DNA of 64,000 bases, taken from assembly GCA_051656605.1 (NCBI GenBank), contig JBOGCF010000007.1, forward strand, positions 143,677 through 207,676, read 5' to 3'. The stretch's first letter is position 1. The number at the start of each line of letters is the position of its first letter. The position numbers were made by a program, and so were the translations under genes. This DNA is from UBA12018 sp051656605 (GTDB lineage: Bacteria > Bacteroidota > Bacteroidia > Bacteroidales > CAMTPD01). The notes below the pieces were generated by a model that worked only from the letters and a program-made list of their open reading frames with translations, was not told where the DNA came from and made no database searches. Shown here one piece after another: positions 16,903 through 25,602 of this stretch.

Positions 16903-18171
16903 TTAAAATCTTGTCTTCCACAATTTCCGCAAATGATCAGCAAGTTTTGCCTCTGACGGATTATTTTGTGGCACCCAAACAGACCGATTTACAATCTCCT
17001 TAGGCAGATACTCTTGTGCTGCGAAATTATTCTCATAATCATGAGAATATTTGTACTCTTTACCATAGTCAAGCTCTTTCATCAGTGACGTGGGAGCATT
17101 TCGCAAGTGCAATGGAACCGGTAAATTTCCTGTTTTCTGAACCAAGTCAAGCGCATCATTAATTGCCATATATGCTGAATTACTTTTAGGACTCGCTGCC
17201 AAGTAAATGGCTGTTTGCGAAAGAATGATACGTCCTTCTGGCCAACCAATCTTCTGCAAAGCATCAAAACAAGCATTTGCCAGAAGTAATGCATTCGGGT
17301 TAGCCAATCCAATATCTTCGGCAGCCGAGATAACCAAACGACGGGCTATAAACTTTGGGTCTTCACCTCCGGCTACCATACGGGCCAACCAATAAACTGC
17401 ACCATCGGGATCACTACCACGTATTGATTTAATAAAAGCAGAGATTATATCGTAATGCATTTCTCCACCTTTATCATATGCGGCAGGATTCTCTTGCAAA
17501 CGTTCGGTAACCTTTTCATCTGTTATAACGATCGTATTCTCCGTTTCGGCCTCAACAACCAACTCTAATATATTAAGCAATTTACGGGCATCACCTCCAG
17601 AAAAACGAATCATTGCATCACTCTCTTGTAATACAATATTCTTCTTACTTAATACAACATCACTGGAGAGAGCATTGTTTAATAATTTTATCAAATCAGA
17701 ACGGTCAAGCGACTTAAGCACATACACTTGACACCTCGACAACAATGGTCGTATTACCTCAAAAGATGGGTTTTCTGTAGTTGCGCCAATCAGGGTAATT
17801 ATACCTGTTTCTACAGCATGAAGTAAAGAATCTTGCTGAGCTTTACTAAACCGATGAATCTCATCAATAAATAAAATAGGAGAAACAGTATTAAAGAATC
17901 GATTTGATTTTGCTTTATCAATAACCTCTCTTACATCTTTAACACCCGAACTTATTGCGCTCAGAGTATAGAAAGGAGCATCAAGTTTTGATGCAATAAT
18001 TTGAGCCAAGGTCGTTTTGCCCACCCCTGGCGGTCCCCATAAAATGAATGACGGAATTCTTCCCGACTCTACCATCTTTCGCAACACAGCATTTTTGCCA
18101 ACAAGATGTTGCTGACCTATATAGTCATCTAGATTATGAGGTCGCATTCGTTCTGCCAAAGGCTTGTTCAT
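16903..18171 (-). CDS. rarA: Replication-associated recombination protein A (AAA+ ATPase)
   Basis: MgsA/RarA/WRNIP1-family clamp-loader-like ATPase acting at stalled replication forks. In 422 residues: the N-terminal MRPHNLDDYIGQQHLVG, Walker A GPPGVGKTT (46-54), Walker B LFIDEIHRFSKAQQD, a sensor GATTENPSFEVIRPLLSRC, and the MgsA C-terminal tetramerisation region. The next gene, serC, starts about 90 nt beyond it on the same strand. A -7-like TAAGTTTG on the minus strand at 18262-18269 could drive it; no -33 match was found. Confidence 0.96.
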   Translation of the reverse strand: MNKPLAERMRPHNLDDYIGQQHLVGKNAVLRKMVESGRIPSFILWGPPGVGKTTLAQIIASKLDAPFYTLSAISSGVKDVREVIDKAKSNRFFNTVSPILFIDEIHRFSKAQQDSLLHAVETGIITLIGATTENPSFEVIRPLLSRCQVYVLKSLDRSDLIKLLNNALSSDVVLSKKNIVLQESDAMIRFSGGDARKLLNILELVVEAETENTIVITDEKVTERLQENPAAYDKGGEMHYDIISAFIKSIRGSDPDGAVYWLARMVAGGEDPKFIARRLVISAAEDIGLANPNALLLANACFDALQKIGWPEGRIILSQTAIYLAASPKSNSAYMAINDALDLVQKTGNLPVPLHLRNAPTSLMKELDYGKEYKYSHDYENNFAAQEYLPKEIVNRSVWVPQNNPSEAKLADHLRKLWKTRF

Positions 18172-18462
18172 AGTCTCTTATGTATTTATTCTTATGTGCA
18201 ACGCATACATCTATCATGCTTTATTCAAAGTTTTAATTGATAAATACACCGTTATATCCTACAAACTTACAAAACATTTCTCAGTTCGACGCCATTGTAC
18301 CCCTTGCAACTGCAAGACGACACAATTCACTCTCAACGAAGCCATCATCCAAAATATAAATAATGTATATTCTCAAAATAGTCCGACATAATTGAGAACC
18401 AAACAGAAATTGCAGGTGTTTAAAATAAAGAAGTATAACCACAGCAAAAGAAGGAGGTTCGT
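18172..18462. other. Intergenic stretch upstream of a small ORF
   Basis: No convincing gene. A 75-codon frame at 18164-18391 overlaps the rarA start, is rich in Cys and Ile, and has no supporting features, so I treat it as chance. A -7-like motif for rarA lies at 18262-18269 on the minus strand. Confidence 0.55.
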
Positions 18463-18570
18463 ATGAGATTCATGTACTTTTTATATAATCTAATTTTCAG
18501 ATTATTCCAAGATCTACAAGCTATCAAGAATGAAATTCGCTTTAGAATTCTAAAAAAGCAAATTGCATAA
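18463..18570 (+). CDS. Putative 35-residue small protein with perfect Shine-Dalgarno
   Basis: An unrecognised short frame starting MRFMYFLYNLIF and ending ILKKQIA. It is preceded by AGGAGG (18452-18457) five nucleotides before the ATG, a strong Shine-Dalgarno in a genome where other genes here lack one. A good intrinsic terminator lies about 50 nt beyond the stop. The predicted peptide has a hydrophobic aromatic first third (about 4-15) and a basic, helical remainder (R13, K22, R26, R28, K31, K32), as in amphipathic or membrane-associated microproteins. It could instead be the coding part of a dual-function RNA. No homology claim is made. Confidence 0.55.
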   Translation: MRFMYFLYNLIFRLFQDLQAIKNEIRFRILKKQIA

Positions 18571-18622
18571 ATACGCAAAACAACAATGGTGTATAAATAC
18601 AGTGAGTAAACTACAAACAGAT

Positions 18623-18650
18623 GGGATGCAAAAGCATCCCTTTATTTATT
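18623..18650 (+). terminator. Terminator of the 35-residue ORF transcript
   Basis: A perfect 7-bp stem GGGATGC (18623-18629) with GCATCCC (18634-18640), an AAAA tetraloop and a following TTTATTTATT tract. It ends the small ORF unit before the emrA-like gene. Confidence 0.85.
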
Positions 18651-18750
18651 TCTAAAAACTATGCCATGACACTCTCTAGACACAAACTTATTTCTATACA
18701 TGTTTGTTAAATACTAAACTAACAAGTAAAACATACGTTAAGTATAGAAT

Positions 18751-19764
18751 ATGGACACTGAAAACAAAAGAAAAGGATTTGGCTTGCGTAATATAATCTT
18801 ACTAAGCCTTTTGTTAATCATCACTATAGGTGCTGCAATTTGGTGGTGGCATAATTATAATAAATACATCACTACCGACGATGCTAATTTAGATAGTTAT
18901 ACGATCGCAATATCACCAGAAATCATGTCTAAAATCGTTGCACTACATGTAGAAGAAGGCGACTCTGTAAAAAAAGGAATGTTACTCATCGAGCTAGACA
19001 GTTCTACATTTGTGGCTCAACTAAATGAAGCCTTTGCTTCTAAAAAGCAATTAGAAGACAATCTTCAACTCGAAAAAGCAAATCTAAACTCTACAAAACG
19101 AAGTCTTGAATTAGATAAGTTATCTGGCAACTTGGCAAAAACAAATTATGAACGCGCCAACAGACTTTTGCCTAAAGGAGCTGTTTCAGTCGAAGAGTTT
19201 CAAGCAAGACAAGAAACCTATGCAGCGTCACAAGTACAAATAAAACTTGCCGAAGATCAAATATCAGTAGCTCAAGCGCAAATTAAAGCAACAGAATCAG
19301 CTATAGCGAAAGCAGATGCTGCTATCGAGTCAATTCTTGTACAATTAGGTTATTGCAAGATTTTGGCACCGGAGGATGGTATAATTGCTAAAAGATGGAT
19401 GTATACAGGTGATGTTGCTCAACCCGGACAAACAATCTTTACCATCAACAAAGGAAAAGACATTTGGCTATCAATCTATCTCGAAGAAACTAAGTTTGAG
19501 AATATATTTATAGGACAAGAAGTACAATATACACTTGATGCATTTAATAACGTAACCTTCAAAGGAAAGATTTTTTATATTGGTTCGAATGCCGCATCAG
19601 AATTTTCATTAATTCCACCAAACAATGCATCCGGCAACTATACAAAAGTTACCCAACGCATTCCGATCAAAATATCCATTGATAGTATCATCGGAAAAAA
19701 AGAATATGTAGAAAAAGTGAAACTTGTATCGGGAATGTCTGCAAATGTCAAAATCATCAAATAA
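18751..19764 (+). CDS. emrA: HlyD/EmrA-type membrane fusion protein
   Basis: Periplasmic adaptor of a tripartite drug-efflux pump. The 337-residue protein has one N-terminal membrane anchor (about 12-30) and a biotinyl-lipoyl-like half (residues about 44-75). A long coiled-coil hairpin follows (about 80-190), then a second lipoyl half with ILAPEDGIIAKRWMYTGD and a beta-barrel region. It overlaps the start of the MFS gene by 20 nt, so the pair is translationally coupled. No outer-membrane TolC partner is adjacent. Confidence 0.92.
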   Translation: MDTENKRKGFGLRNIILLSLLLIITIGAAIWWWHNYNKYITTDDANLDSYTIAISPEIMSKIVALHVEEGDSVKKGMLLIELDSSTFVAQLNEAFASKKQLEDNLQLEKANLNSTKRSLELDKLSGNLAKTNYERANRLLPKGAVSVEEFQARQETYAASQVQIKLAEDQISVAQAQIKATESAIAKADAAIESILVQLGYCKILAPEDGIIAKRWMYTGDVAQPGQTIFTINKGKDIWLSIYLEETKFENIFIGQEVQYTLDAFNNVTFKGKIFYIGSNAASEFSLIPPNNASGNYTKVTQRIPIKISIDSIIGKKEYVEKVKLVSGMSANVKIIK

Positions 19765-21370
19765 CATAGTAAGTACCACTGCAACCCCCAGCACATACAA
19801 ATGGATGGTGTTAGGGAATGTTATGATTGGCACATTCATGGCTGTATTAGATGCTACAGTCGTAAACACAGGATTGCCAACTATCATGGGCGACTTGGGT
19901 GCTAGCCTTAACACCTCAGAATGGATACTAACCGGATACATGCTTGCACTAGCAGCAATGCTTCCTGCAGCTGCGTGGTTTGCCGAAAAGTTTGGCTATA
20001 AAAAAGTCTACTTTCTAGCGCTCTTTCTATTCACCTTTAGTTCATTCATGTGTGGCAACTCGCGATCTATCGAAGAACTTATCTTCTGGCGGATTATCGA
20101 AGGTATAGGAAGTGGTGCAATTATGCCCATCGGTATGGCCATTGTCACCAAAGAATTTCCACCAGAAGAGCGTGGAGTTGCTTTAGGCTTTTGGGCTGTA
20201 GCCTCGGCCGCATCCGTTTCATTCGGTCCACTGATCGGAGGATATCTTGTTGACAATTTCAACTGGAACTACATCTTTTATATCAATGTACCGATTGGAG
20301 TAATTGGAATCTTAATCACATTGATAATCCAAAAAGAGAATAAATCTGCCACGAGCATGCCTTTTGACATACCGGGCATCATTACCTCTTCTATCTTCTT
20401 ACCGGTATTTCTTTACGGTCTTACAGAAGTAAACTCATCAACCAACGCACAAGGATGGAATAGTCCCATTGTAATGGGCTGTATGTTTGCATCCGGAATA
20501 TTCTTCATACTATTCATCGTTGTAGAATTAAGTGTATCACATCCATTGATCGACTTGCGCTTGCTCAAAGAACGTAACTTTGCAATAACCAACATTGTAT
20601 TGTTTGTTTTTGCAATCGGCATGTTTGGCAGTACGTTCCTTATACCTCTTTATCTGCAAGAAAGCTTAGGCTATTCCGCTTATCAATCGGGATTCTTTTT
20701 CCTCCCCGTAGGATTCATCCAAGGCATAGTCTCCCCAATTGCAGGACAACTCAACCAACGCATCAATCCGAAGATATTGATAATAAGCGGACTCATCATT
20801 ATGGCAATCAGCTTCTATATGAACTATTACTTATCATACATGACAGAAAGTGGGTACATTTATCTCAGCCTTTACTTTCGGGGAGCAGGTATGGGAATGG
20901 TATTTTCACCTTTGATGGCAGTATCTTTAAACAATATTCCGGTACAAAAGATAGCACAAGCCTCTAGTATTTCCAATATCATCAGACAAGTTGGCGGTAG
21001 TTTTGGTGTTGCATTGTTTAGTTATCAACTTACACAACGCACTAATTATCATACCGAGATATACAACGAACAACTCAATTATACGAGTCAAATCTATCGT
21101 GATGTTGTGTCAAACATATCTCAGTTCTTGCATACCGATGCAAGTGTAACAAAGCATACAGCATCAGAAATAAGCGAACAACTAATCATTAGTCACATCA
21201 ATTCCGAAGCCTATATTGGCGGCATAAATGATGTATTCTTTATTGTTCTAGCTCTTACTCTTATATCTATTCTTCCCGTTTTCTTTTTAAAAATAAAGAA
21301 ACACACCAAGAGTACAAAGCCCGATACTGTTTCAACGCAAATCGTACAACACAACGATGTTCAAAGTTAA
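19745..21370 (+). CDS. emrB: DHA2-family MFS multidrug exporter (EmrB-like)
   Basis: Inner-membrane proton-driven drug exporter, 541 residues with about 14 hydrophobic helices. Motif C-like and DHA2 features are seen: DATVVNTGLPTIMGDLG in helix 1, GIGSGAIMPIGMAI, and the RGVALGFWAVASAASVSFGPLIGG segment. I chose the ATG at 19745 (MSKSSNN), which overlaps the adaptor gene end, rather than the upstream in-frame ATG at 19724. The gene is followed by two tandem stem-loops. Substrates cannot be predicted. Confidence 0.93.
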   Translation: MSKSSNNIVSTTATPSTYKWMVLGNVMIGTFMAVLDATVVNTGLPTIMGDLGASLNTSEWILTGYMLALAAMLPAAAWFAEKFGYKKVYFLALFLFTFSSFMCGNSRSIEELIFWRIIEGIGSGAIMPIGMAIVTKEFPPEERGVALGFWAVASAASVSFGPLIGGYLVDNFNWNYIFYINVPIGVIGILITLIIQKENKSATSMPFDIPGIITSSIFLPVFLYGLTEVNSSTNAQGWNSPIVMGCMFASGIFFILFIVVELSVSHPLIDLRLLKERNFAITNIVLFVFAIGMFGSTFLIPLYLQESLGYSAYQSGFFFLPVGFIQGIVSPIAGQLNQRINPKILIISGLIIMAISFYMNYYLSYMTESGYIYLSLYFRGAGMGMVFSPLMAVSLNNIPVQKIAQASSISNIIRQVGGSFGVALFSYQLTQRTNYHTEIYNEQLNYTSQIYRDVVSNISQFLHTDASVTKHTASEISEQLIISHINSEAYIGGINDVFFIVLALTLISILPVFFLKIKKHTKSTKPDTVSTQIVQHNDVQS

Positions 21371-21402
21371 TCGTAAGAACATAATTCAATCTTAGTGAAT
21401 AA

Positions 21403-21432
21403 CAAATCGTCAGGTCGGCACCTGACGATTTG
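21403..21432. repeat. Stem-loop 1 of a tandem pair
   Basis: A perfect 13-bp inverted repeat closed by a CGGC tetraloop; the core CGTCAGGTCGGCA is shared with the second stem-loop 40 nt downstream. It lies 33 nt after the MFS stop codon. No U tract follows, so by itself it is not a classic terminator; it may be a 3' stabilising structure. Confidence 0.7.
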
Positions 21433-21442
21433 AAACTAGTGA

Positions 21443-21490
21443 AGACAGAATCGTCAGGTCGGCATCTGACAATTCTGTCTTTATTACTTC
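21443..21490 (+). terminator. Stem-loop 2 of the tandem pair, likely emrAB terminator
   Basis: A long hairpin: AAGACAGAAT (21443-21452 region) pairs with ATTCTGTCTT (21472-21481). After one mismatch, GTCAG pairs with CTGAC, again around a CGGC loop. A U-rich run follows (TTTATTACTTC). The loop-proximal sequence repeats that of stem-loop 1 almost exactly. Confidence 0.75.
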
Positions 21491-21570
21491 CAAACAACGC
21501 TATTGTTTGAATTTTATTCGCATATTACGGCGTTTTTATGTAAATTTGCCAAATAACAATTTCATGCAAA

Positions 21571-22614
21571 ATGAGAAACACTTCGATACCCACAATATTA
21601 ATAGGTTCAGCAACTGTAATTATTTTAGCACTGTTTAGCTGCGCCCGTCAAATATCGGAGCCCATATATAAACCAATCAACATACAACCCAGAGTTGATT
21701 CAATTAGATATTCGGCAGCAAACATCAAACGAGCCGATTCTCTGATTAGTGTTTTACTTGACTTGAAACTTGCTCCGATTCAGATACAAGAAGATGAGCC
21801 AAGTAGTAATCAACACTCTCCGATCAAATTCAGTGCATACGACATGCAACATGTACGCACAAACAATCACAAACCGTTTAAAGAACAAGATACCGTTTTG
21901 GTACAATTGAAAAACGAATTTTCAAATCCTCTACCAAACGCTAAGCTTATATCACAATACATGGGCCGTCGTCGCAGCCACACAGGCGTAGACCTCAAAA
22001 CAAAAGCAAACGATACGATTAAATCTGCATTTGATGGCAAGGTAAGATTGGCAAAACGATATGGCGCATATGGCAACGTGATCGTGATACGACACTACAA
22101 TGGCCTCGAAACGGTATATAGCCACAACTCCAAAAACCTTGTCAAAGCTGGTGACGAAGTAAAAAGCGGACAGCCCATCGGACTTACGGGTCGCACGGGC
22201 CGTGCTACCACCGAACACTTACATTTCGAAGTGCGTGTAAAAGGAAAACATGTTAATCCAAACTTATTTTTCAACTTTACCGGACAAGAAATTGAAGAAG
22301 ACAAAATGTATTTAATCAAACGACCGGGCGACAATTTTGTGATTCGAACCCCTCGTGACATTACTAAAGGAAGCAAGAAGTCAGCAACTAAATCAACAAC
22401 ACTAAAAAGCGCTACAACCGCAAGCACTGCTAGTACTACAACGAGTACAGCAACCGCACAAAGCGATACAGAGGTTTATTACGTTGTAAAATCCGGAGAT
22501 AGCCTCGATAAGATTGCACGCAAGACAGGCAGTTCGGTAAACAATATTTGCGAGTTAAATGACATTAAAAAGACAACAGTCTTAAGAATTGGTCGTAAAT
22601 TGCGTGTTAAATAA
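21571..22614 (+). CDS. M23 peptidase lipoprotein with C-terminal LysM
   Basis: A secreted 347-residue protein with a lipobox-like LFSC at C24, so probably membrane-anchored. The LytM/M23 domain (about 118-245) has all four catalytic residues: H137 and D141 in HTGVDLK, then H216 and H218 in EHLHFE. This predicts an active Zn endopeptidase cutting peptidoglycan cross-bridges. A Ser/Thr/Ala-rich linker (about 260-297) leads to a LysM domain (about 302-347) that binds glycan strands. A role in cell-wall growth or division is inferred. Confidence 0.92.
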   Translation: MRNTSIPTILIGSATVIILALFSCARQISEPIYKPINIQPRVDSIRYSAANIKRADSLISVLLDLKLAPIQIQEDEPSSNQHSPIKFSAYDMQHVRTNNHKPFKEQDTVLVQLKNEFSNPLPNAKLISQYMGRRRSHTGVDLKTKANDTIKSAFDGKVRLAKRYGAYGNVIVIRHYNGLETVYSHNSKNLVKAGDEVKSGQPIGLTGRTGRATTEHLHFEVRVKGKHVNPNLFFNFTGQEIEEDKMYLIKRPGDNFVIRTPRDITKGSKKSATKSTTLKSATTASTASTTTSTATAQSDTEVYYVVKSGDSLDKIARKTGSSVNNICELNDIKKTTVLRIGRKLRVK

Positions 22615-22648
22615 TAATGAAACAATATTCAGCGAATAGAATAATCAA

Positions 22649-23083
22649 ATGGTATTAAAAGACGAATGGTTCAGCGCTTTGTCAGAAAACGAAGACGGAC
22701 AAATGATCATAATAAGCGGTCGTGACGAAATCAACGATTTTGCAAAATCAGGCAAATTCAAAGACCGTATTGAGATTACATGGAAATACGAACCTTTTGA
22801 AAAAGGAATGCCCGACGAGCAAACAGCGGAGCTGATGGAAGAGGTAGAAATCGCTTTACGTAAAGCGGTAGAGAAAGATAAACTCGCTATCTTGACCGGA
22901 GTTTACACCGGTGCTGCCGAAAAAGTTTGGGTATTCTACGCACGCACATCTGTTGTGTTCGGAGAAAGACTAAATGAAGCTTTAGCAAATTTTGAGCTAT
23001 TGCCAATTCAAATATACGTAGAGAAAGACCCTGAATGGGACGAGTATCTAGATATGTACGAAATGAAAAGCTGGGGTGAATAA
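22649..23083 (+). CDS. DUF695 domain protein
   Basis: A 144-residue acidic cytoplasmic protein matching the DUF695 type (WFSALSENEDGQMIIISGRDE, ITWKYEP, DPEWDEYLDMY). The family function is unknown. It starts 34 nt after the M23 gene, so they may share a transcript. The 5' arm of its terminator lies inside the last codons and the stop codon lies in the hairpin loop. Confidence 0.8.
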   Translation: MVLKDEWFSALSENEDGQMIIISGRDEINDFAKSGKFKDRIEITWKYEPFEKGMPDEQTAELMEEVEIALRKAVEKDKLAILTGVYTGAAEKVWVFYARTSVVFGERLNEALANFELLPIQIYVEKDPEWDEYLDMYEMKSWGE

Positions 23084-23100
23084 CCTCAGCTTTTTTTATT
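23067..23100 (+). terminator. Terminator embedded in the end of the DUF695 gene
   Basis: AAAGCTGGGGT (23067-23077) pairs with ACCTCAGCTTT (23083-23093), with one G-U wobble. It is followed by seven uninterrupted T including the stem end. The TAA stop codon is in the loop. Confidence 0.85.
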
Positions 23101-23191
23101 TTCTAAGCAGACTTTCAATACTCTCCTTGCAGAACAACCCACTGTTCTTATTCGAATTAACATAAATACGCACAAGTTAGCTTCGCTATTA

Positions 23192-23224
23192 TTTGTTTTT
23201 TACAAAAAATCTTTAATATCTTTG
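23192..23224 (+). promoter_or_regulatory. Bacteroidota-type promoter of the thiamin operon
   Basis: TTTG at 23192-23195, a 21-nt spacer and TATCTTTG at 23217-23224 give a full match to the TTTG / TAnnTTTG consensus. Initiation near 23231 would place the TPP aptamer at the very 5' end of the transcript. Confidence 0.85.
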
Positions 23225-23228
23225 TAGC

Positions 23229-23298
23229 GAAAGGGGGTGCCTATTGTGGCTGAGATTATACCCTATGAACCTGAACGGGTAATGCCGGCGTAGGAATT
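23229..23298 (+). promoter_or_regulatory. TPP riboswitch (THI element)
   Basis: The aptamer shows the conserved features: a GGGGGTGCC segment, CTGAGA (23250-23255), then ACCTGAACGGGTAATGCCGGCGTAGGA. It lies about 35 nt before thiD and heads the operon, so thiamin pyrophosphate should repress it. No intrinsic terminator lies between the aptamer and the ATG, which points to translational control. A pyrimidine stretch CCCTCCTTT (23311-23319) could pair with the aptamer's 5' AAAGGGGG (23230-23237) as an alternative fold; this part is inference. Confidence 0.95.
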
Positions 23299-23330
23299 TT
23301 CAACAACCTTCCCTCCTTTGCTATCTGCAT

Positions 23331-24167
23331 ATGGAAACAAAACTTTATCGCTATCCCACTGCACTAACCATCGCCGGATCTGATTCGAGCGGAGGCGCAG
23401 GGATTCAAGCCGATCTCAAAACTTTCTCTTCATTGGGAGTGTATGGCGCATCAGCCATCACCGCAATCACGGCTCAAAACACAAGAGGCGTACGATCTAT
23501 TCAACCAATCGACACATCGGTTTTTAAAGATCAAATCGACATGGTGTTTGAAGATTTATATATCGATGCCGTCAAAACCGGAATGATACACAACGACAAA
23601 GCAGCCGAGATTACAGCCCAAGCTATTCGCCAATACCAACCACTACATTTGGTAGTTGATCCGGTAATGGTATCTACAAGCGGAACAAAACTGATTGAAG
23701 ACTCTACCATTGAGATTATCAAACACACGTTATTCCCGCTCGCATCTGTAATTACACCCAATATTTGCGAAGCCGAACTACTTTCAGGAACTACAATTAG
23801 TTCGATTCCTGACATGCTAGAAACAGCCCAAAAGCTGCTCTCTTTCGGATGCAAATCAGTATTGCTAAAAGGCGGACACTTATCGGGCAATCGCATGGTT
23901 GATGTCTTTATAGACAACGAAGGCAATACAGCCATGTTTGAATCGGAATTGTGCAATACGAACAACACACATGGCACCGGATGTACGCTATCTTCGGCTA
24001 TTACAGCCAATCTTGCAAAAGGTCATGCTTTGACCGAAGCGATACATTTGGCTAAAACATATATTTCGGCTGCAATCCAGAACGGTGCCGACACCTTTGC
24101 CGGTCATGGACACGGAGCCGTAAATCATTTCTTTGCACCGCAACCACTTCATAAAGTTAAACTCTAA
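23331..24167 (+). CDS. thiD: Hydroxymethylpyrimidine/phosphomethylpyrimidine kinase
   Basis: Phosphorylates HMP and then HMP-P to give HMP-PP for thiamin assembly. In 278 residues it has the N-terminal ribokinase-fold signature TIAGSDSSGGAGIQADLK (14-31), VDPVMVSTSG for substrate and phosphate contacts, and the anion-hole motif NTHGTGCTLSSAI near residue 208. First gene of the operon, directly under the TPP riboswitch. Placement of thiD first, before thiS, is less usual than thiC-led operons. Confidence 0.96.
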   Translation: METKLYRYPTALTIAGSDSSGGAGIQADLKTFSSLGVYGASAITAITAQNTRGVRSIQPIDTSVFKDQIDMVFEDLYIDAVKTGMIHNDKAAEITAQAIRQYQPLHLVVDPVMVSTSGTKLIEDSTIEIIKHTLFPLASVITPNICEAELLSGTTISSIPDMLETAQKLLSFGCKSVLLKGGHLSGNRMVDVFIDNEGNTAMFESELCNTNNTHGTGCTLSSAITANLAKGHALTEAIHLAKTYISAAIQNGADTFAGHGHGAVNHFFAPQPLHKVKL

Positions 24168-24183
24168 ATAGCACCGGGATTCT

Positions 24184-24384
24184 ATGAAAATAACACTCAA
24201 CGATCAATCATTCGAAGTAGAAGAAAAAATTACGCTTCAAGCATTTATGAACTCTTTGCAACGAAGCCTAGACGGACTAGCTGTTGCTATTGACTACGAA
24301 GTGATACCTCGCAATACTTGGGATGATGTGATCTTAGTAGACGGCATGAGTCTTATTGCCATTCATGCCGTATCGGGAGGATAA
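24184..24384 (+). CDS. thiS: Sulfur carrier protein ThiS
   Basis: A 66-residue ubiquitin-fold protein ending in the essential Gly-Gly (HAVSGG). The C-terminus is adenylated and converted to a thiocarboxylate that donates sulfur to thiazole synthesis. It starts 16 nt after thiD and ends 3 nt before the next gene. The adenylating enzyme ThiF is not encoded in this operon. Confidence 0.95.
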   Translation: MKITLNDQSFEVEEKITLQAFMNSLQRSLDGLAVAIDYEVIPRNTWDDVILVDGMSLIAIHAVSGG

Positions 24385-24387
24385 CCT

Positions 24388-24978
24388 ATGAAGCTCATCG
24401 GTATCACCCACGAATACTTCTTCTCAAATGAAGATGTATGCATCAACGCTCTTCTCGACAATGGACTCGACCGTTTACATATACGTAAGCCTGGCGCGAC
24501 AATGCAAGAGATGATGCATTTGATACAACACATTCACCCGATGCATTATCCGAAGATATCGCTCAACGATCATCATGAGCTTGCTCTAGGATATAAACTC
24601 GGAGGTATACATATCAATAGTCGTAACCCGAACGCATTACAAGGTTATCAGGGCTTGATCAGCAAATCATGCCATACAATTGAAGAACTTGAATCAATAC
24701 AGCTCTTCGATTATGTATTCTTAAGCCCTATATTCAACAGTATTTCAAAGGCAAATTACCAGTCGGCTTTCACACTCGACCAACTCTATACTTTAGCTCA
24801 AAGAGGCATAATCAACGAAAAGGTTATTGCGCTTGGTGGCATATCTGCAACAAACATCAAGCAAGTAAAAGAAATAGGGTTTGGCGGAGCTGCTCTACTG
24901 GGAGCACTTTGGGGACAAGAAAACATACAACCGCACGAATGCGTTAATCGCCTATTGGCCATAAAAGAAAAACAATGA
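24388..24978 (+). CDS. ThiE/TenI-family protein (possible thiazole tautomerase)
   Basis: A 196-residue TIM-barrel protein of the thiamin phosphate synthase family. It keeps RLHIRKPG, GGIHINSRN, SKSCHTIEEL and ALGGISATNI, but lacks the QLRMKD and IIDDHV motifs that bind the pyrimidine diphosphate in true ThiE. With a canonical ThiE gene overlapping its end by 4 nt, a TenI-like thiazole tautomerase role is more likely. It could be a second synthase of altered specificity. Same-operon position supports thiamin function either way. Confidence 0.8.
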   Translation: MKLIGITHEYFFSNEDVCINALLDNGLDRLHIRKPGATMQEMMHLIQHIHPMHYPKISLNDHHELALGYKLGGIHINSRNPNALQGYQGLISKSCHTIEELESIQLFDYVFLSPIFNSISKANYQSAFTLDQLYTLAQRGIINEKVIALGGISATNIKQVKEIGFGGAALLGALWGQENIQPHECVNRLLAIKEKQ

Positions 24979-25598
24979 ATACACTTCAATTTATCACACA
25001 TCAGACCGATCAATACAGCTATATCGACTCAGCACTGCTAGCACTGCAAGGAGGATGCCGATGGATACAGTTGCGCATGAAAGATGCTTCGGAAGCCGAA
25101 ATAGAAGCTACAGCTCTACAATTAAAGCCTATTTGCAAACAATACAACGCAACCTTTATTATCGATGATCACGTTCAAGTTGCGATCAACATTGGTGCAC
25201 ACGGCGTACACTTGGGCAAGAATGATATGCCTGTAAGCGAAGCCCGTAAACTAATGGGCAATAAATACATTATCGGAGGCACAGCCAATACATTTGAAGA
25301 CTTGAAACAGCTGGTTGTCGATGGTGTAGACTATGTCGGCTTAGGACCGTTTCGCTTTACACAAACCAAGAAGAATCTCAGCCCAATCTTAGGCCTTGAC
25401 GGATATTTGTCTATATTGAAAGCATGTAGCGAACATCGCATCCACATCCCCATTGTCGCAATTGGCGGTATTACCATCCACGATATACAAGACCTTACAG
25501 CGATAGGCATTAAACAAATCGCTTTATCGTCGACCATATTACAAGCTACCGATCCGGTGGCCGAAACTCAATTGATCCTAAAAACACTCAATAAATAA
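24975..25598 (+). CDS. thiE: Thiamin phosphate synthase
   Basis: Joins HMP-PP and thiazole phosphate to form thiamin phosphate. The 207-residue TIM barrel has the expected substrate motifs: WIQLRMKDASE, FIIDDHVQVA, GVHLGKNDMP, GLGPFRFTQTKKN and IVAIGGITIHDI. Its ATG overlaps the preceding paralogue's stop (4-nt overlap), indicating translational coupling. Compared with that upstream paralogue it has the complete synthase active site, so it is the better ThiE candidate. Confidence 0.94.
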   Translation: MNTLQFITHQTDQYSYIDSALLALQGGCRWIQLRMKDASEAEIEATALQLKPICKQYNATFIIDDHVQVAINIGAHGVHLGKNDMPVSEARKLMGNKYIIGGTANTFEDLKQLVVDGVDYVGLGPFRFTQTKKNLSPILGLDGYLSILKACSEHRIHIPIVAIGGITIHDIQDLTAIGIKQIALSSTILQATDPVAETQLILKTLNK

Positions 25599-25602
25599 AC
25601 AC

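Noticed and set aside
18164..18391. 75-codon plus frame over the rarA start
   Set aside because: Overlaps rarA, is Cys/Ile-rich, and lacks any ribosome-binding site, in contrast to the nearby 35-codon ORF.
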